Shown piece after piece: positions 1-8,068 of a DNA stretch of 64,000 nt. The notes beneath the pieces are model-generated. The model was not told the DNA's origin and made no database searches. It was given only the letters and a program-made list of their open reading frames with translations. The translations under genes were made by a program, and so were the position numbers. The DNA lies in the NCBI RefSeq assembly GCF_014385165.1, contig NZ_JACRTF010000001.1:4278001-4342000 (forward strand), read 5' to 3'. The DNA is from Jilunia laotingensis. Lineage in GTDB: Bacteria; Bacteroidota; Bacteroidia; Bacteroidales; Bacteroidaceae. The first letter of the stretch is position 1. Each line of letters starts with the position of its first letter.

Positions 1-537
1 CATGATATACGTATCGGCATACTTACGAGGATGCTGTCCGATGGCTGTGATACGGGCAAATATTTCATCGACATTCGTCATATTGAAATTACCACAGAGA
101 GCCAGATTCTTGGCACGCCAGTTGTTTCGTCTCAGGAAGGGATGCACATAAGATATCCCGGATTTCCCTGTGGTAGAATAGCGTAAATGCCCCATATACG
201 CTTCACCGGCAAAGGGAAGCGTACGTTTTACGAACTCCACATCATGCAACTGTTCGGAGGTGATATCTTTGAAATTACCTTGTACCGTTGCAAAAATGTC
301 TGTGATAGCACCCGAACCCAACGCCCGTTCACGGAACATGTATTCTTCACCGGGATTGGCTTCCAGCTTCACACAAGCCAGCCCAGCTCCTTCCTGACCC
401 CGGTTATGCTGCTTTTCCATCAACAGATAGAGTTTGTTCAAACCGTACATCCATGTGCCATACTTCTTTTCGTAATATTCCAGCGGCTTAAGTAGGCGAA
501 TCATGGCAACGCCACATTCATGCTTTAACTGTTCCAT
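1..537 (-). CDS. Amidophosphoribosyltransferase-like protein (PurF family), N-terminal part
   Basis: Only the first 179 codons are in the window; the frame stays open to base 1. The protein starts MEQLKHECGVAMIRL, so Cys8 would become the N-terminal nucleophile of a class II (Ntn) glutamine amidotransferase after removal of a seven-residue propeptide. QHNRGQEGAG and the later GHLRYSTTG segment are the glutaminase loops of PurF. The family transfers glutamine-derived ammonia to PRPP, the first step of purine synthesis. The PRPP-binding domain lies outside the window, so a divergent PurF-like protein cannot be excluded. The gene starts 11 bases after the glmS stop on the same strand, so the two glutamine amidotransferases are probably cotranscribed. 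The ATG at 537 is preceded by GAGG-like bases. Confidence 0.8.
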   Translation of the reverse strand, partial: MEQLKHECGVAMIRLLKPLEYYEKKYGTWMYGLNKLYLLMEKQHNRGQEGAGLACVKLEANPGEEYMFRERALGSGAITDIFATVQGNFKDITSEQLHDVEFVKRTLPFAGEAYMGHLRYSTTGKSGISYVHPFLRRNNWRAKNLALCGNFNMTNVDEIFARITAIGQHPRKYADTYIM

Positions 538-548
538 CAAATCCTCAA

Positions 549-2393
549 TTATTCAACTGTTACTGATTTTGCAAGATTCCTCGGTTGATCGACATCCATC
601 CCCTTGCATACCGCCACATGATAGGCAAGCATCTGCAACGGCACCGTAGTAATCAACGGATCAAGACATTCTATTGTTTGCGGAAGTTCGATGCAATAAT
701 CGGCTATTTTACTAATCACCGTATCCCCTTCGGTCACCAACGCGATCACTCTTCCTTTACGCGCCTTGATTTCCTGAATGTTGCTCAGCACTTTCTCATA
801 CAGTCCGTTTTGTGTAGCGATAACTACCACTGGCATTTCAGCATCGACCAGTGCAATAGGGCCATGCTTCATTTCTGCCGCAGGATAGCCTTCAGCATGA
901 ATATATGAGATTTCTTTCAACTTCAAAGCACCTTCCAATGCCACCGGATAGGAATACCCGCGACCCAGATAGATGAAGTTGTGTGCATAGGTGAATATTT
1001 TAGACAACTCTGCTATTTTATCATTCAGCTTCAAGACCTGTTTCATCTTTTCAGGTATGCCGTTCAATTCATGAACGACCTTCAGGAACTGGGCCTCGCC
1101 AATGGTTCTCTTTTCCCTTGCCAATGTCAATGCAAGCATCGTAAGGACGGTCACTTGTCCGGTAAAGGCTTTAGTCGATGCTACCCCGATCTCAGGTCCC
1201 ACATGGATATAAGAGCCGGTATGAGTGGCACGCGGTATGGAGGAACCGATGGCATTGCATATTCCATAAATAAAGGCTCCCCTACTTTTTGCCAATTCCA
1301 CTGCGGCTAACGTATCGGCAGTCTCACCGCTTTGGGAGATGGCTATCACAACATCATTTTCATCTATCACCGGATCACGGTAACGGAATTCGGATGCATA
1401 TTCCACTTCGACCGGAATACGGCAAAAGCTCTCGATCAGATGTTTTCCTATGAGTCCCGCATGCCAGGAAGTTCCACAAGCCACAATGATGAAACGTTTT
1501 GCTTTCAGAAGTTTTTCTTTATAGTCGATAACCGCGGAAAGCACCACACTGTTACCATCGATGTTAATGCGGCCACGCATACAGTCATGGATGCAACCCG
1601 GCTGTTCAAAGATTTCCTTTAACATGAAGTGTGGGTAACCCTCTTTTTCCAATTGTCCCAGATTCATCTCCACCTTGGTAACTTCGGGAGTCATTTCGAC
1701 ATTATTCAGATTGACTACTTTCAGCTCTTTGTCCCTGTGTATAACCGCGATTTCTTCATCCTCCAGATACACAACCTTGTCGGTATACTCCACAATCGGA
1801 GTGGCATCCGATGCTAAAAAGAATTCATCCGCACCAATGCCTACCACCAACGGACTACTTTTACGGGCCGCAATAATCTCGTCGGGATGGTCTTTCTCCA
1901 AAACTGCGATAGCATATGCACCTATCACTTCACGCAACGCCAATTGAACGGCTGTCAGCAAATCAAGATGATTAGTGACTTTCATATACTCAATGAGCTG
2001 TACAAGTACTTCGGTATCAGTGTTGCTTTTAAAAGTATAGCCTTTGGCTTGGAGTTTTTCTTTGAGAACGGCGTAGTTTTCAATAATACCGTTGTGAATG
2101 AGTGCGAGAGTTTCGGAAGAGGAGTAATGAGGATGGGCGTTAACCGAACAGGGTTCTCCGTGGGTAGCCCAGCGTGTATGTGCAATACCAATGTTACCGG
2201 AAATATCTTTTTGTGTGACGAAATTTTCAAGATCAGTGACTTTCCCTTTCGTCTTATACACATTCAACTGTTGGTTATTACTGATGATTGCTACCCCCGC
2301 GCTGTCATATCCCCGATATTCCAGCCGTTTCAAACCTTTGATAAGGATGGGGTAGGCTTCTCGTTTACCAATGTAGCCTACAATTCCACACAT
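549..2393 (-). CDS. glmS: Glutamine--fructose-6-phosphate aminotransferase (isomerizing)
   Basis: This 614-residue cytoplasmic enzyme makes glucosamine-6-phosphate from fructose-6-phosphate and glutamine, the entry to peptidoglycan and LPS amino sugars. Met1 is followed by Cys2 in CGIVGYIG, the class II amidotransferase nucleophile. HTRWATHG and HNGIIEN are glutaminase loops in the first 230 residues. Two SIS (sugar isomerase) domains follow, with ACGTSWHA and SQSGETADT in the first and GRGYSYPVALEGALKLKE in the second. The C-terminus LAKSVTVE is the usual end that closes over the active site. Length is normal for the family. Nothing like the glmS ribozyme of Firmicutes was seen in the 447-base upstream region. 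A single-gene promoter is proposed at 2421-2428. Confidence 0.97.
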   Translation of the reverse strand: MCGIVGYIGKREAYPILIKGLKRLEYRGYDSAGVAIISNNQQLNVYKTKGKVTDLENFVTQKDISGNIGIAHTRWATHGEPCSVNAHPHYSSSETLALIHNGIIENYAVLKEKLQAKGYTFKSNTDTEVLVQLIEYMKVTNHLDLLTAVQLALREVIGAYAIAVLEKDHPDEIIAARKSSPLVVGIGADEFFLASDATPIVEYTDKVVYLEDEEIAVIHRDKELKVVNLNNVEMTPEVTKVEMNLGQLEKEGYPHFMLKEIFEQPGCIHDCMRGRINIDGNSVVLSAVIDYKEKLLKAKRFIIVACGTSWHAGLIGKHLIESFCRIPVEVEYASEFRYRDPVIDENDVVIAISQSGETADTLAAVELAKSRGAFIYGICNAIGSSIPRATHTGSYIHVGPEIGVASTKAFTGQVTVLTMLALTLAREKRTIGEAQFLKVVHELNGIPEKMKQVLKLNDKIAELSKIFTYAHNFIYLGRGYSYPVALEGALKLKEISYIHAEGYPAAEMKHGPIALVDAEMPVVVIATQNGLYEKVLSNIQEIKARKGRVIALVTEGDTVISKIADYCIELPQTIECLDPLITTVPLQMLAYHVAVCKGMDVDQPRNLAKSVTVE

Positions 2394-2420
2394 ATTATCC
2401 TATATTTAAATTTTCGTCCG

Positions 2421-2428
2421 CAAAGATA
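2421..2428 (-). promoter_or_regulatory. Bacteroidetes -7 element upstream of glmS
   Basis: Minus-strand TATCTTTG fits the TAnnTTTG consensus and lies 28 bases before the glmS ATG. A TTTG occurs upstream at 2444-2447, but its 15-base spacing is shorter than the usual 19-21. Confidence 0.55.
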
Positions 2429-2691
2429 CGAATTCTGATAACACAAAGATTCGTTTTATTATATTTAATTGACATAAACCTATAAAAAAGTTGTTTTCAA
2501 AGCAAAAAGTTAAATTATCTATTATTTCCAATCCAAAAAGACAAATATTACAATTATCAAGCAAAGCAGTTAAATGGCTTTCAAATTTCAAGCAAACCAG
2601 AATAAATTAAAGAATATATTTCATTCAAAGAAAAAGCAGAGTAATCTTTTTATTTTTATCCTCCAAAATGCTTATTTATTAAGATTCTTTC

Positions 2692-2699
2692 TATATTTG
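2692..2699 (+). promoter_or_regulatory. -7 element for the leucine-rich repeat gene
   Basis: TATATTTG matches TAnnTTTG and would start transcription near 2706, giving a leader of about 135 bases. No good -33 box was found. The leader holds two small hairpins, at 2751-2768 and 2790-2806; the second is followed by a T-rich run. The rest of the 2429-2691 gap is AT-rich and holds nothing I recognise. Confidence 0.5.
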
Positions 2700-2840
2700 C
2701 AAAATACGACACAAGACTAATTTATTTTTTATTATAAAACGTGCATTAATCTAACTACAATCAGTTAGCATAGAGAGTAAAAAAAGAGAGGTTGGAAAAT
2801 CCAATCATTTTTTATTAATAACACAGTAAAAATTATTATT

Positions 2841-4484
2841 ATGAAGAGATTTACTACACTATTCATGGCTGTAACAGCCTGTTTGCCACTCTTGGCACAA
2901 ACTACTCCGGATGACGAAGTCACATTTGAAGTAAACCAAATCACGTATGTTGTTCCTGACATTAGTAAAAACGAGATTGCCATAACGGACTGCAAAGCTA
3001 CTGACAAAGTGATCATACCGGAAACTATAACCTATAATGAGAAGGAATATACCGTAAAAGCCATTTATGAAGATGCCTTCTATTACAGCGATGCCACATC
3101 CATCGAACTACCAAACTCCATTGATAGTATAGGAAAACATGTCTTTTCAAGTAGCAAAAGCCTTACTTCTATAAAATTACCTGAAAAACTGAAATACTTA
3201 GGAAGGGATGCCTTCTCAGCATGTTCAGAACTTTTAAGTATCGAACTGCCTGAAACATTGACAGGAATACCGGAAAATGCCTTTTTTACATGTTATAAAC
3301 TAAATTCTATCAAATTTCCTTCTAAACTCGAATATATCGGAAATTCTGCATTCTATAAAGCAGGAATGACATCGGTGGAACTTCCGGAAACTTGTGACAG
3401 CATTGGTAAATCGTGCTTTTTCCTATGCCCGGAATTAAAAAGTATCCAACTTTCATCTAAAACTCATTTCATAGGTGAAGGAGCATTTCGAGGATGTGCA
3501 AAATTAGAAACATTCACTATTCCCGAGAAGATTGACTCGCTTGATAATAACACATTGATGGATTGTAGTTCATTGACCAGCATCCATCTCCCTGCCAATC
3601 TGACCAAACTGGGTATTTGTGTATTTGGCGGTACAGGTATCAAAAGCTACACGGTAGATGAAGGGAACCCTTCATTCCAAGTAATTGATAATGTGGTTTA
3701 TGACAAAGAAAAGCGGTTACTTTACGCATTCCCACAGGGCAAGAGTGAATACACCATACCCGAAGGTGTTATCGGCATTTGGGGAGGAGCTTTCTATGGA
3801 ACCGAAATATCATCTGTCGTACTACCGGAAAGTATGAAAGCCCTTGATGAATCGACATTTGCATTTTCCCAGCTTTCTTCCATCAATTTCCCCGAAGCAT
3901 TGATTTACATGGGGCCAACAGCATTATATGATACTCAGTTTACTGATATAACGTTGCCCAAAAACATGACGCTCATTTATGAAGGATTATTGGCATATTG
4001 CAAAAAGCTGACATCCGTCACTATTCCCGAGAAAGTGACCTTTATTGATACTCATGCTTTCTTCTTTGATACCAATCTGACAGAAGTCCATTGTCTGGGA
4101 ACTACCCCTCCGCAAGTGTATGAATTTTATGAAGAAGATGAAAGTCCCTTCGGATATGTCGATCTTTCTGCTTGTAAACTATATGTTCCAATCGGCTGCA
4201 AAGAAACCTATTACGAAAACGGATGGGATTTCTTCGGCAAAGACAATATCATAGAAGAAACGACAGGTATCGAAACAAATGCACGTGAAAGCGAATGGGC
4301 AGTTTATGAAGAAAATGGAACTCTGAGGATTACTGTACAAAAGCCATTATTGATAAATATATACGATGTGACCGGAAACCATATCTACGAGAAACTGATT
4401 TCAGATACACAAAATATCCCTCTACCCAAAGGTATATATTTAGTAAAGGGAGGAGGTAAAGTCCATAAAGTTGCTATAAAATAA
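2841..4484 (+). CDS. Secreted BspA-like leucine-rich repeat protein
   Basis: The protein has 547 residues. Residues 1-19 form a signal peptide ending LPLLAQ. From about residue 60 to 430 there are repeated units of the type SIELPxxLxxIGxxAFxxCxxL, the LRR_5 (BspA, Treponema-type) leucine-rich repeat, which generally mediates binding to proteins or host surfaces. The last 70 residues form a small beta-rich domain (INIYDVTGNHIYEK, then LPKGIYLVKGG and a KVAIK end) resembling T9SS type A sorting domains. The unrelated protein at 8069-10516 has a similar ending. The ligand is unknown. It is monocistronic, with its own promoter, followed by a separate promoter for the next gene. Confidence 0.85.
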   Translation: MKRFTTLFMAVTACLPLLAQTTPDDEVTFEVNQITYVVPDISKNEIAITDCKATDKVIIPETITYNEKEYTVKAIYEDAFYYSDATSIELPNSIDSIGKHVFSSSKSLTSIKLPEKLKYLGRDAFSACSELLSIELPETLTGIPENAFFTCYKLNSIKFPSKLEYIGNSAFYKAGMTSVELPETCDSIGKSCFFLCPELKSIQLSSKTHFIGEGAFRGCAKLETFTIPEKIDSLDNNTLMDCSSLTSIHLPANLTKLGICVFGGTGIKSYTVDEGNPSFQVIDNVVYDKEKRLLYAFPQGKSEYTIPEGVIGIWGGAFYGTEISSVVLPESMKALDESTFAFSQLSSINFPEALIYMGPTALYDTQFTDITLPKNMTLIYEGLLAYCKKLTSVTIPEKVTFIDTHAFFFDTNLTEVHCLGTTPPQVYEFYEEDESPFGYVDLSACKLYVPIGCKETYYENGWDFFGKDNIIEETTGIETNARESEWAVYEENGTLRITVQKPLLINIYDVTGNHIYEKLISDTQNIPLPKGIYLVKGGGKVHKVAIK

Positions 4485-4493
4485 CAAAAAGGA

Positions 4494-4526
4494 TTTGGGT
4501 TAATCGAGCATCATACAGTATCTTTG
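4494..4526 (+). promoter_or_regulatory. Promoter of the glycerophosphodiesterase gene
   Basis: TTTG at 4494-4497 and TATCTTTG at 4519-4526 are separated by 21 bases, a full match to the Bacteroidetes sigma factor consensus. The element begins 10 bases after the stop of the preceding gene, so the two genes need not share a transcript. Confidence 0.75.
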
Positions 4527-4554
4527 CTCCAAACAATCAATAGAAGTAAACACC

Positions 4555-5316
4555 ATGAAAATGAAAAAAATTCTTTTTACCTCTGCTCTCCTGCTATGCA
4601 TCTACAATGCAATGGCGCAGACTCAGGTAATAGCCCATCGTGGTTTTTGGAAAACGAACGGTTCTGCACAAAATAGCATCGCAGCTCTTCTTAAAGCGGA
4701 TTCTATCGGTTGTTACGGTTCTGAATTTGATGTTTGGCTGACCGCTGACGACAAACTGGTGGTGAATCATGATCCCATCTTCAAACTGAAAAGCATGGAA
4801 CGCTCTACCGCTACCACGCTTACTTCACTAAAACTGGATAACGGAGAAACCCTGCCCACTTTAGAGCAATATCTCCAAGCGGCTCAAAAGACGAAGACGC
4901 GCCTTATATTGGAGTTAAAAGTTCATAGTAAACCGGAACGGGAGACCAAAGCAATTGAAAAGATTGTAGATATGGTGAAAAAGTTCGGTTTGGAAAATCG
5001 GATGGAGTACATAACTTTCTCTCTACATGCTACAAAAGAGTTCATCCGTCTTGCTCCTGCAGGTACACCGGTATTCAATCTGGATGGGAAACTGACTCCG
5101 AAAGAACTGAAAGAGATGGGATGTGCGGGTCCGGACTACCACTACTCTGTTTTCAAAAAACATCCGGAGTGGATTAAAGAGTGTCACGAACTGGGCATGA
5201 AAGTTAATGCCTGGACCGTTAACAAAGCGGATGATATGAAATGGCTCATTGACCGGAATGTGGATTTCATAACTACCAACGAACCGGTACTTCTTTTTGA
5301 AAAGCTTAACAAGTAG
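4555..5316 (+). CDS. Secreted glycerophosphodiester phosphodiesterase
   Basis: This 253-residue protein has a signal peptide (cleavage near NAMAQ) and one GDPD domain. Visible hallmarks are the catalytic HRGFW at the start of the TIM barrel, the metal-binding segment EFDVWLTADDKLVVNHDP, ELKVH, and NAWTVNKADDMKWLIDRNVDFITTNEP near the C-terminus. The family hydrolyses glycerophosphodiesters to an alcohol and glycerol-3-phosphate, here probably in the periplasm. The usual PENT after HRG reads AQNS, a small departure. A second ATG two codons in (4561) is an equally possible start. It ends at a strong hairpin shared with the convergent gene. Confidence 0.92.
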   Translation: MKMKKILFTSALLLCIYNAMAQTQVIAHRGFWKTNGSAQNSIAALLKADSIGCYGSEFDVWLTADDKLVVNHDPIFKLKSMERSTATTLTSLKLDNGETLPTLEQYLQAAQKTKTRLILELKVHSKPERETKAIEKIVDMVKKFGLENRMEYITFSLHATKEFIRLAPAGTPVFNLDGKLTPKELKEMGCAGPDYHYSVFKKHPEWIKECHELGMKVNAWTVNKADDMKWLIDRNVDFITTNEPVLLFEKLNK

Positions 5317-5330
5317 GAAAGAAAATGCGA

Positions 5331-5402
5331 AAAGAAAAAAGAGTGAATAGCTTGCAATTGTACTTTATCAATTTACAATCAGCTATTCACTCTTTTTCTT
5401 TT
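5331..5402. terminator. Bidirectional terminator between convergent genes
   Basis: GAGTGAATAGCT at 5341-5352 pairs perfectly with AGCTATTCACTC at 5381-5392. A-rich and T-rich flanks on both sides supply U tracts for either strand. Confidence 0.8.
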
Positions 5403-5411
5403 ATATTCGTA

Positions 5412-5708
5412 CTATTGGAAATCTTCCAATACTTGTTTAAACTCTTCTACCGTCAGCTCGCCTACCTGACGCCATAATTCTCTTTTTCCATGAAGTAACA
5501 CAAAAGCGGGAGCCGTATCAATATTGAAAGAATCGGCAACTGCCTTATCTCCCTCAATATTCACTTTTACCAACTCTACTACTCTTTTTTCATAGGTACG
5601 AATCACAGGTTCCAACCATTCATAATGGGGAGACCAGTCGGCATAAAACAGAATCAAGACCAACTGCCCCGTTGCTTCTGCTGCCTGTAATTGTTTTGCT
5701 ACATCCAT
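5412..5708 (-). CDS. Thioredoxin-fold protein lacking the CXXC active site
   Basis: This is a 98-residue cytoplasmic protein with no signal peptide. The layout matches thioredoxin: LVLILFYADWSPHY in place of the usual FWAxWCGPC, then VKVNIEGDKAVADSFNIDTAPAFVLLHG, where AP supplies the cis-proline, then a final helix EEFKQVLEDF. There is no cysteine anywhere in the chain, so disulphide exchange is excluded; a binding or chaperone role is more likely, but that is inference. It lies upstream of nothing obvious and is separated by 67 bases from the DUF308 gene on the same strand. Confidence 0.8.
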   Translation of the reverse strand: MDVAKQLQAAEATGQLVLILFYADWSPHYEWLEPVIRTYEKRVVELVKVNIEGDKAVADSFNIDTAPAFVLLHGKRELWRQVGELTVEEFKQVLEDFQ

Positions 5709-5775
5709 CGTTTTTTCTTGATTAAATTATAAAACATCAACAAAAGAAACCGTAAAAGGTTTCATCCGCTATATT

Positions 5776-6348
5776 TTATTCTATAATCTTCGCGTCCTCG
5801 ATATCATCCTCACTTTTCATCGGATTCTTGGGCTGATGGCTAGAGAATTTAAACCAGTTGATTAATTCGGAAACTGCATAAACAAGGCTGCTGACACCAA
5901 TAATCATAAATGCCGTGTTACGCGCTCCTGTCGGATTAAACAACGCAACGATACCGGCTATAAGAATCAGTACGGGCACAATGTAAAAAGCTGCCGGAAC
6001 GGGCATCCAACGCCTCGCTCTCGAAAGCGATGCTATCTGTTGTACTCCTCCTAAAATAAGGATAAAGCCCAAAATAAACATCAATACGTCAGCAAAAAAA
6101 CCGGGCATTACAATCAACCAAAGCCCTAAAAGCAGACTACCCACTCCTTCGATAGGGAAACGGGGTTTCATACCTCCCTCCGGCTTGGCACCGAAATAAC
6201 CGATTAGAGTGATCAATCCCGGGATTAGAAATAATACACCGATGGTAATGACAAGGTATTGTACGGCTGCATCAGGCCAAAGCACAAGTACCAAACCGAT
6301 AATAAACGCACAGACAGTGCGAATAAGTGAATAATTCATTGTTTTCAT
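5776..6348 (-). CDS. DUF308 (HdeD-like) membrane protein
   Basis: A 190-residue protein with about six hydrophobic segments arranged as three helical hairpins, ending in a charged cytoplasmic tail (SHQPKNPMKSEDDIEDAKIIE). The spacing and glycine-rich helices (VLWPDAAVQYLVITIGVLFLIPG, then a second hairpin with FILGGVQQIASL) fit the DUF308/HdeD family, whose E. coli member is linked to acid stress. No molecular function is established. It is likely cotranscribed with the thioredoxin-fold gene. A second in-frame ATG three codons in is possible. Confidence 0.8.
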   Translation of the reverse strand: MKTMNYSLIRTVCAFIIGLVLVLWPDAAVQYLVITIGVLFLIPGLITLIGYFGAKPEGGMKPRFPIEGVGSLLLGLWLIVMPGFFADVLMFILGFILILGGVQQIASLSRARRWMPVPAAFYIVPVLILIAGIVALFNPTGARNTAFMIIGVSSLVYAVSELINWFKFSSHQPKNPMKSEDDIEDAKIIE

Positions 6349-6497
6349 ATCTTCTTCTATTTAAAACAGGACATATCTCAAACCTCCTGCGAATATAGGT
6401 GTTTCTGTCTACATACGGAAACAACAAACGAATTTTGTTTTAGGTTCATTCACAGCTATCCGGAGGAAAACTAAAACAACACCCCCATCCATCAAGT

Positions 6498-6623
6498 ATG
6501 AAAAAGATATATTATTCAGCTATTGAGATCGGTTCGAATACCGTGAGATTACTGATAAAATGTGTAAACAAAAAGGGAAATGTGTTAGCTCCCAACTTAA
6601 TTTCCCTCCTTACAAAAGTATAA
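6498..6623 (+). pseudogene. Ppx/GppA exopolyphosphatase N-terminal remnant
   Basis: A 41-codon frame reads MKKIYYSAIEIGSNTVRLLI followed by KCVNKKGNVLAPNLISLLTKV and a stop. This is the first strand-turn-strand of the Ppx/GppA phosphatase fold, whose Bacteroides members begin with a very similar AIDIGSNAVRLLI segment. The remaining roughly 250 residues are missing and nothing downstream continues the fold. The conserved Asp in IDIGSN is Glu here. I read it as a truncated gene copy, although expression as a short peptide cannot be excluded. Confidence 0.65.
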
Positions 6624-6628
6624 CAAGC

Positions 6629-6679
6629 ATAAGCCTTGAATGTTATATTTGAATTACACATATGATATTCAAGGCTTAT
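6629..6679. terminator. Inverted repeat between Ppx remnant and alcohol dehydrogenase
   Basis: ATAAGCCTTGAAT (6629-6641) and ATTCAAGGCTTAT (6667-6679) are a perfect 13-base inverted repeat with a 25-base loop. It lies downstream of the stops of both flanking frames. There is no strong U run, so the terminator role is a guess. Confidence 0.4.
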
Positions 6680-6732
6680 ACCATTTTATTAGAAAGTTAT
6701 CTTATAGTATAAAACAGTTTGATAACCGACTC

Positions 6733-7878
6733 TTAAAGAGCGCTCTCCAATATCTCCCTTGCCACCGCTCCGGTGACATCTTCATTTTCACCGTATTTTG
6801 CTCCACGGGCATTGAAACGGAGCTCAATCTCAGCAATCGTTTCTTCACCGATACCTTCTTCACTCAACCGGGTAGTCAATCCCAGCGAACGGAAAAATTC
6901 TTCCGTACGACGTATGGTTTCATCAATACGCTCCTCTTTGGTACCGGAGGTTATTCCCCATACTCGTTCACCATATTGCAGGATTTTATCTCCTTTGGAT
7001 TTACGAAGCACACGCAAAGTGGCAGGTAGAACTATCGCTAACGTATGACCATGTGTCAGACCATGAAGTGCTGTCAGTTCGTGGCCAATCATGTGGGTAG
7101 CCCAATCCTGCGTCACCCCCATGGCAATAAACCCATTCAGCCCCATGGTGGCGGAAAGCATGAAGTCTGCCATCAGGTCATAGTCGTGCTGATTTTCCCG
7201 GATTTTCGGGGCAATCTCTATCAACGTCTGGAGGATACCTTCCGCCCAGCGATCCATCACACGGCTCTGCCCCGGAGTCGTCATATATTGCTCCATCACA
7301 TGCACGAATGTATCTGAAATCCCACAAGCCACCTGATGAGGAGGTAAAGTGAAAGTCACCTCAGGATCAAGAATGGAGAACAAAGGATAATTGGAATAGA
7401 ATGGATATTTCTCTTTGGTTTCATGGCGGGAAATAACCGCACCGCTGTTCATTTCGGAACCCGTAGCCGGGAGGGTCAAAACGGTTGAAAGAGGTACCGT
7501 ATTGGTAACAGGACGGCCTGCCATAACCAAATCCCAGGCATCTCCGTCATATAGTAATCCGGCAGAAATCAGCTTTGTACCATCAATCACCGAACCACCA
7601 CCGACAGCCAACAGGTAGTCTACTTTGTTTTCCTTCCCCAACACGATGGCTTTTCTCAGTGTTTCTATCGAAGGATTTGGTTCGATCCCCCAGAATTCCA
7701 CAGTGAAATAATCCTTAAGAGCTTCTTTCACTTGATCATACACTCCGTTCTTCTTTACACTTCCACCACCGAAAGTGATCATAACTCGTTTACCGGCTGG
7801 AATTTCCTTATCCAACCGGGCAATCATCCCCCGCCCCATAATGAGCTTTACAGGATTTTGAAAAATAAAATTTTCCAT
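6733..7878 (-). CDS. Iron-containing alcohol dehydrogenase (YqhD/BdhA type)
   Basis: This 381-residue cytosolic enzyme belongs to the group III (iron-type) alcohol dehydrogenases, which reduce aldehydes using NADPH or NADH. GGGSVKKNGVYDQV and VGGGSVIDGTKLISAG are nucleotide-binding loops, and the metal site is indicated by DTFVHVMEQY and HELTALHGLTHGHTLAI. MENFIFQNPVKLIMG is the typical start of the YqhD/butanol dehydrogenase branch. Family knowledge points to detoxification or fermentation of short aldehydes; the substrate is not readable from sequence. It is monocistronic. Confidence 0.92.
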   Translation of the reverse strand: MENFIFQNPVKLIMGRGMIARLDKEIPAGKRVMITFGGGSVKKNGVYDQVKEALKDYFTVEFWGIEPNPSIETLRKAIVLGKENKVDYLLAVGGGSVIDGTKLISAGLLYDGDAWDLVMAGRPVTNTVPLSTVLTLPATGSEMNSGAVISRHETKEKYPFYSNYPLFSILDPEVTFTLPPHQVACGISDTFVHVMEQYMTTPGQSRVMDRWAEGILQTLIEIAPKIRENQHDYDLMADFMLSATMGLNGFIAMGVTQDWATHMIGHELTALHGLTHGHTLAIVLPATLRVLRKSKGDKILQYGERVWGITSGTKEERIDETIRRTEEFFRSLGLTTRLSEEGIGEETIAEIELRFNARGAKYGENEDVTGAVAREILESAL

Positions 7879-7930
7879 AAATGTATTTTGATATTATTCT
7901 TAGAGCTTATTTTTATTCACCCTTCTTTTG

Positions 7931-7938
7931 CAAAGGTA
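7931..7938 (-). promoter_or_regulatory. -7 element upstream of the alcohol dehydrogenase
   Basis: Minus-strand TACCTTTG fits TAnnTTTG about 53 bases before the start codon. No -33 box at the usual distance was seen. Confidence 0.5.
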
Positions 7939-8068
7939 AAAAGAATATTTTAAAGGATGATAAAAACAAATGGTAAGGTAATGCAAAAAAGAAGAGTCTA
8001 GATGATGAATATCAATAATTCTTATTAATTTTACCACCGATTACTTACCTTTTTAAAACAAAACAAAC

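Noticed and set aside
1887..2438. 183-codon plus-strand frame opposite glmS
   Set aside because: Shadow of glmS on the other strand, with no family features.
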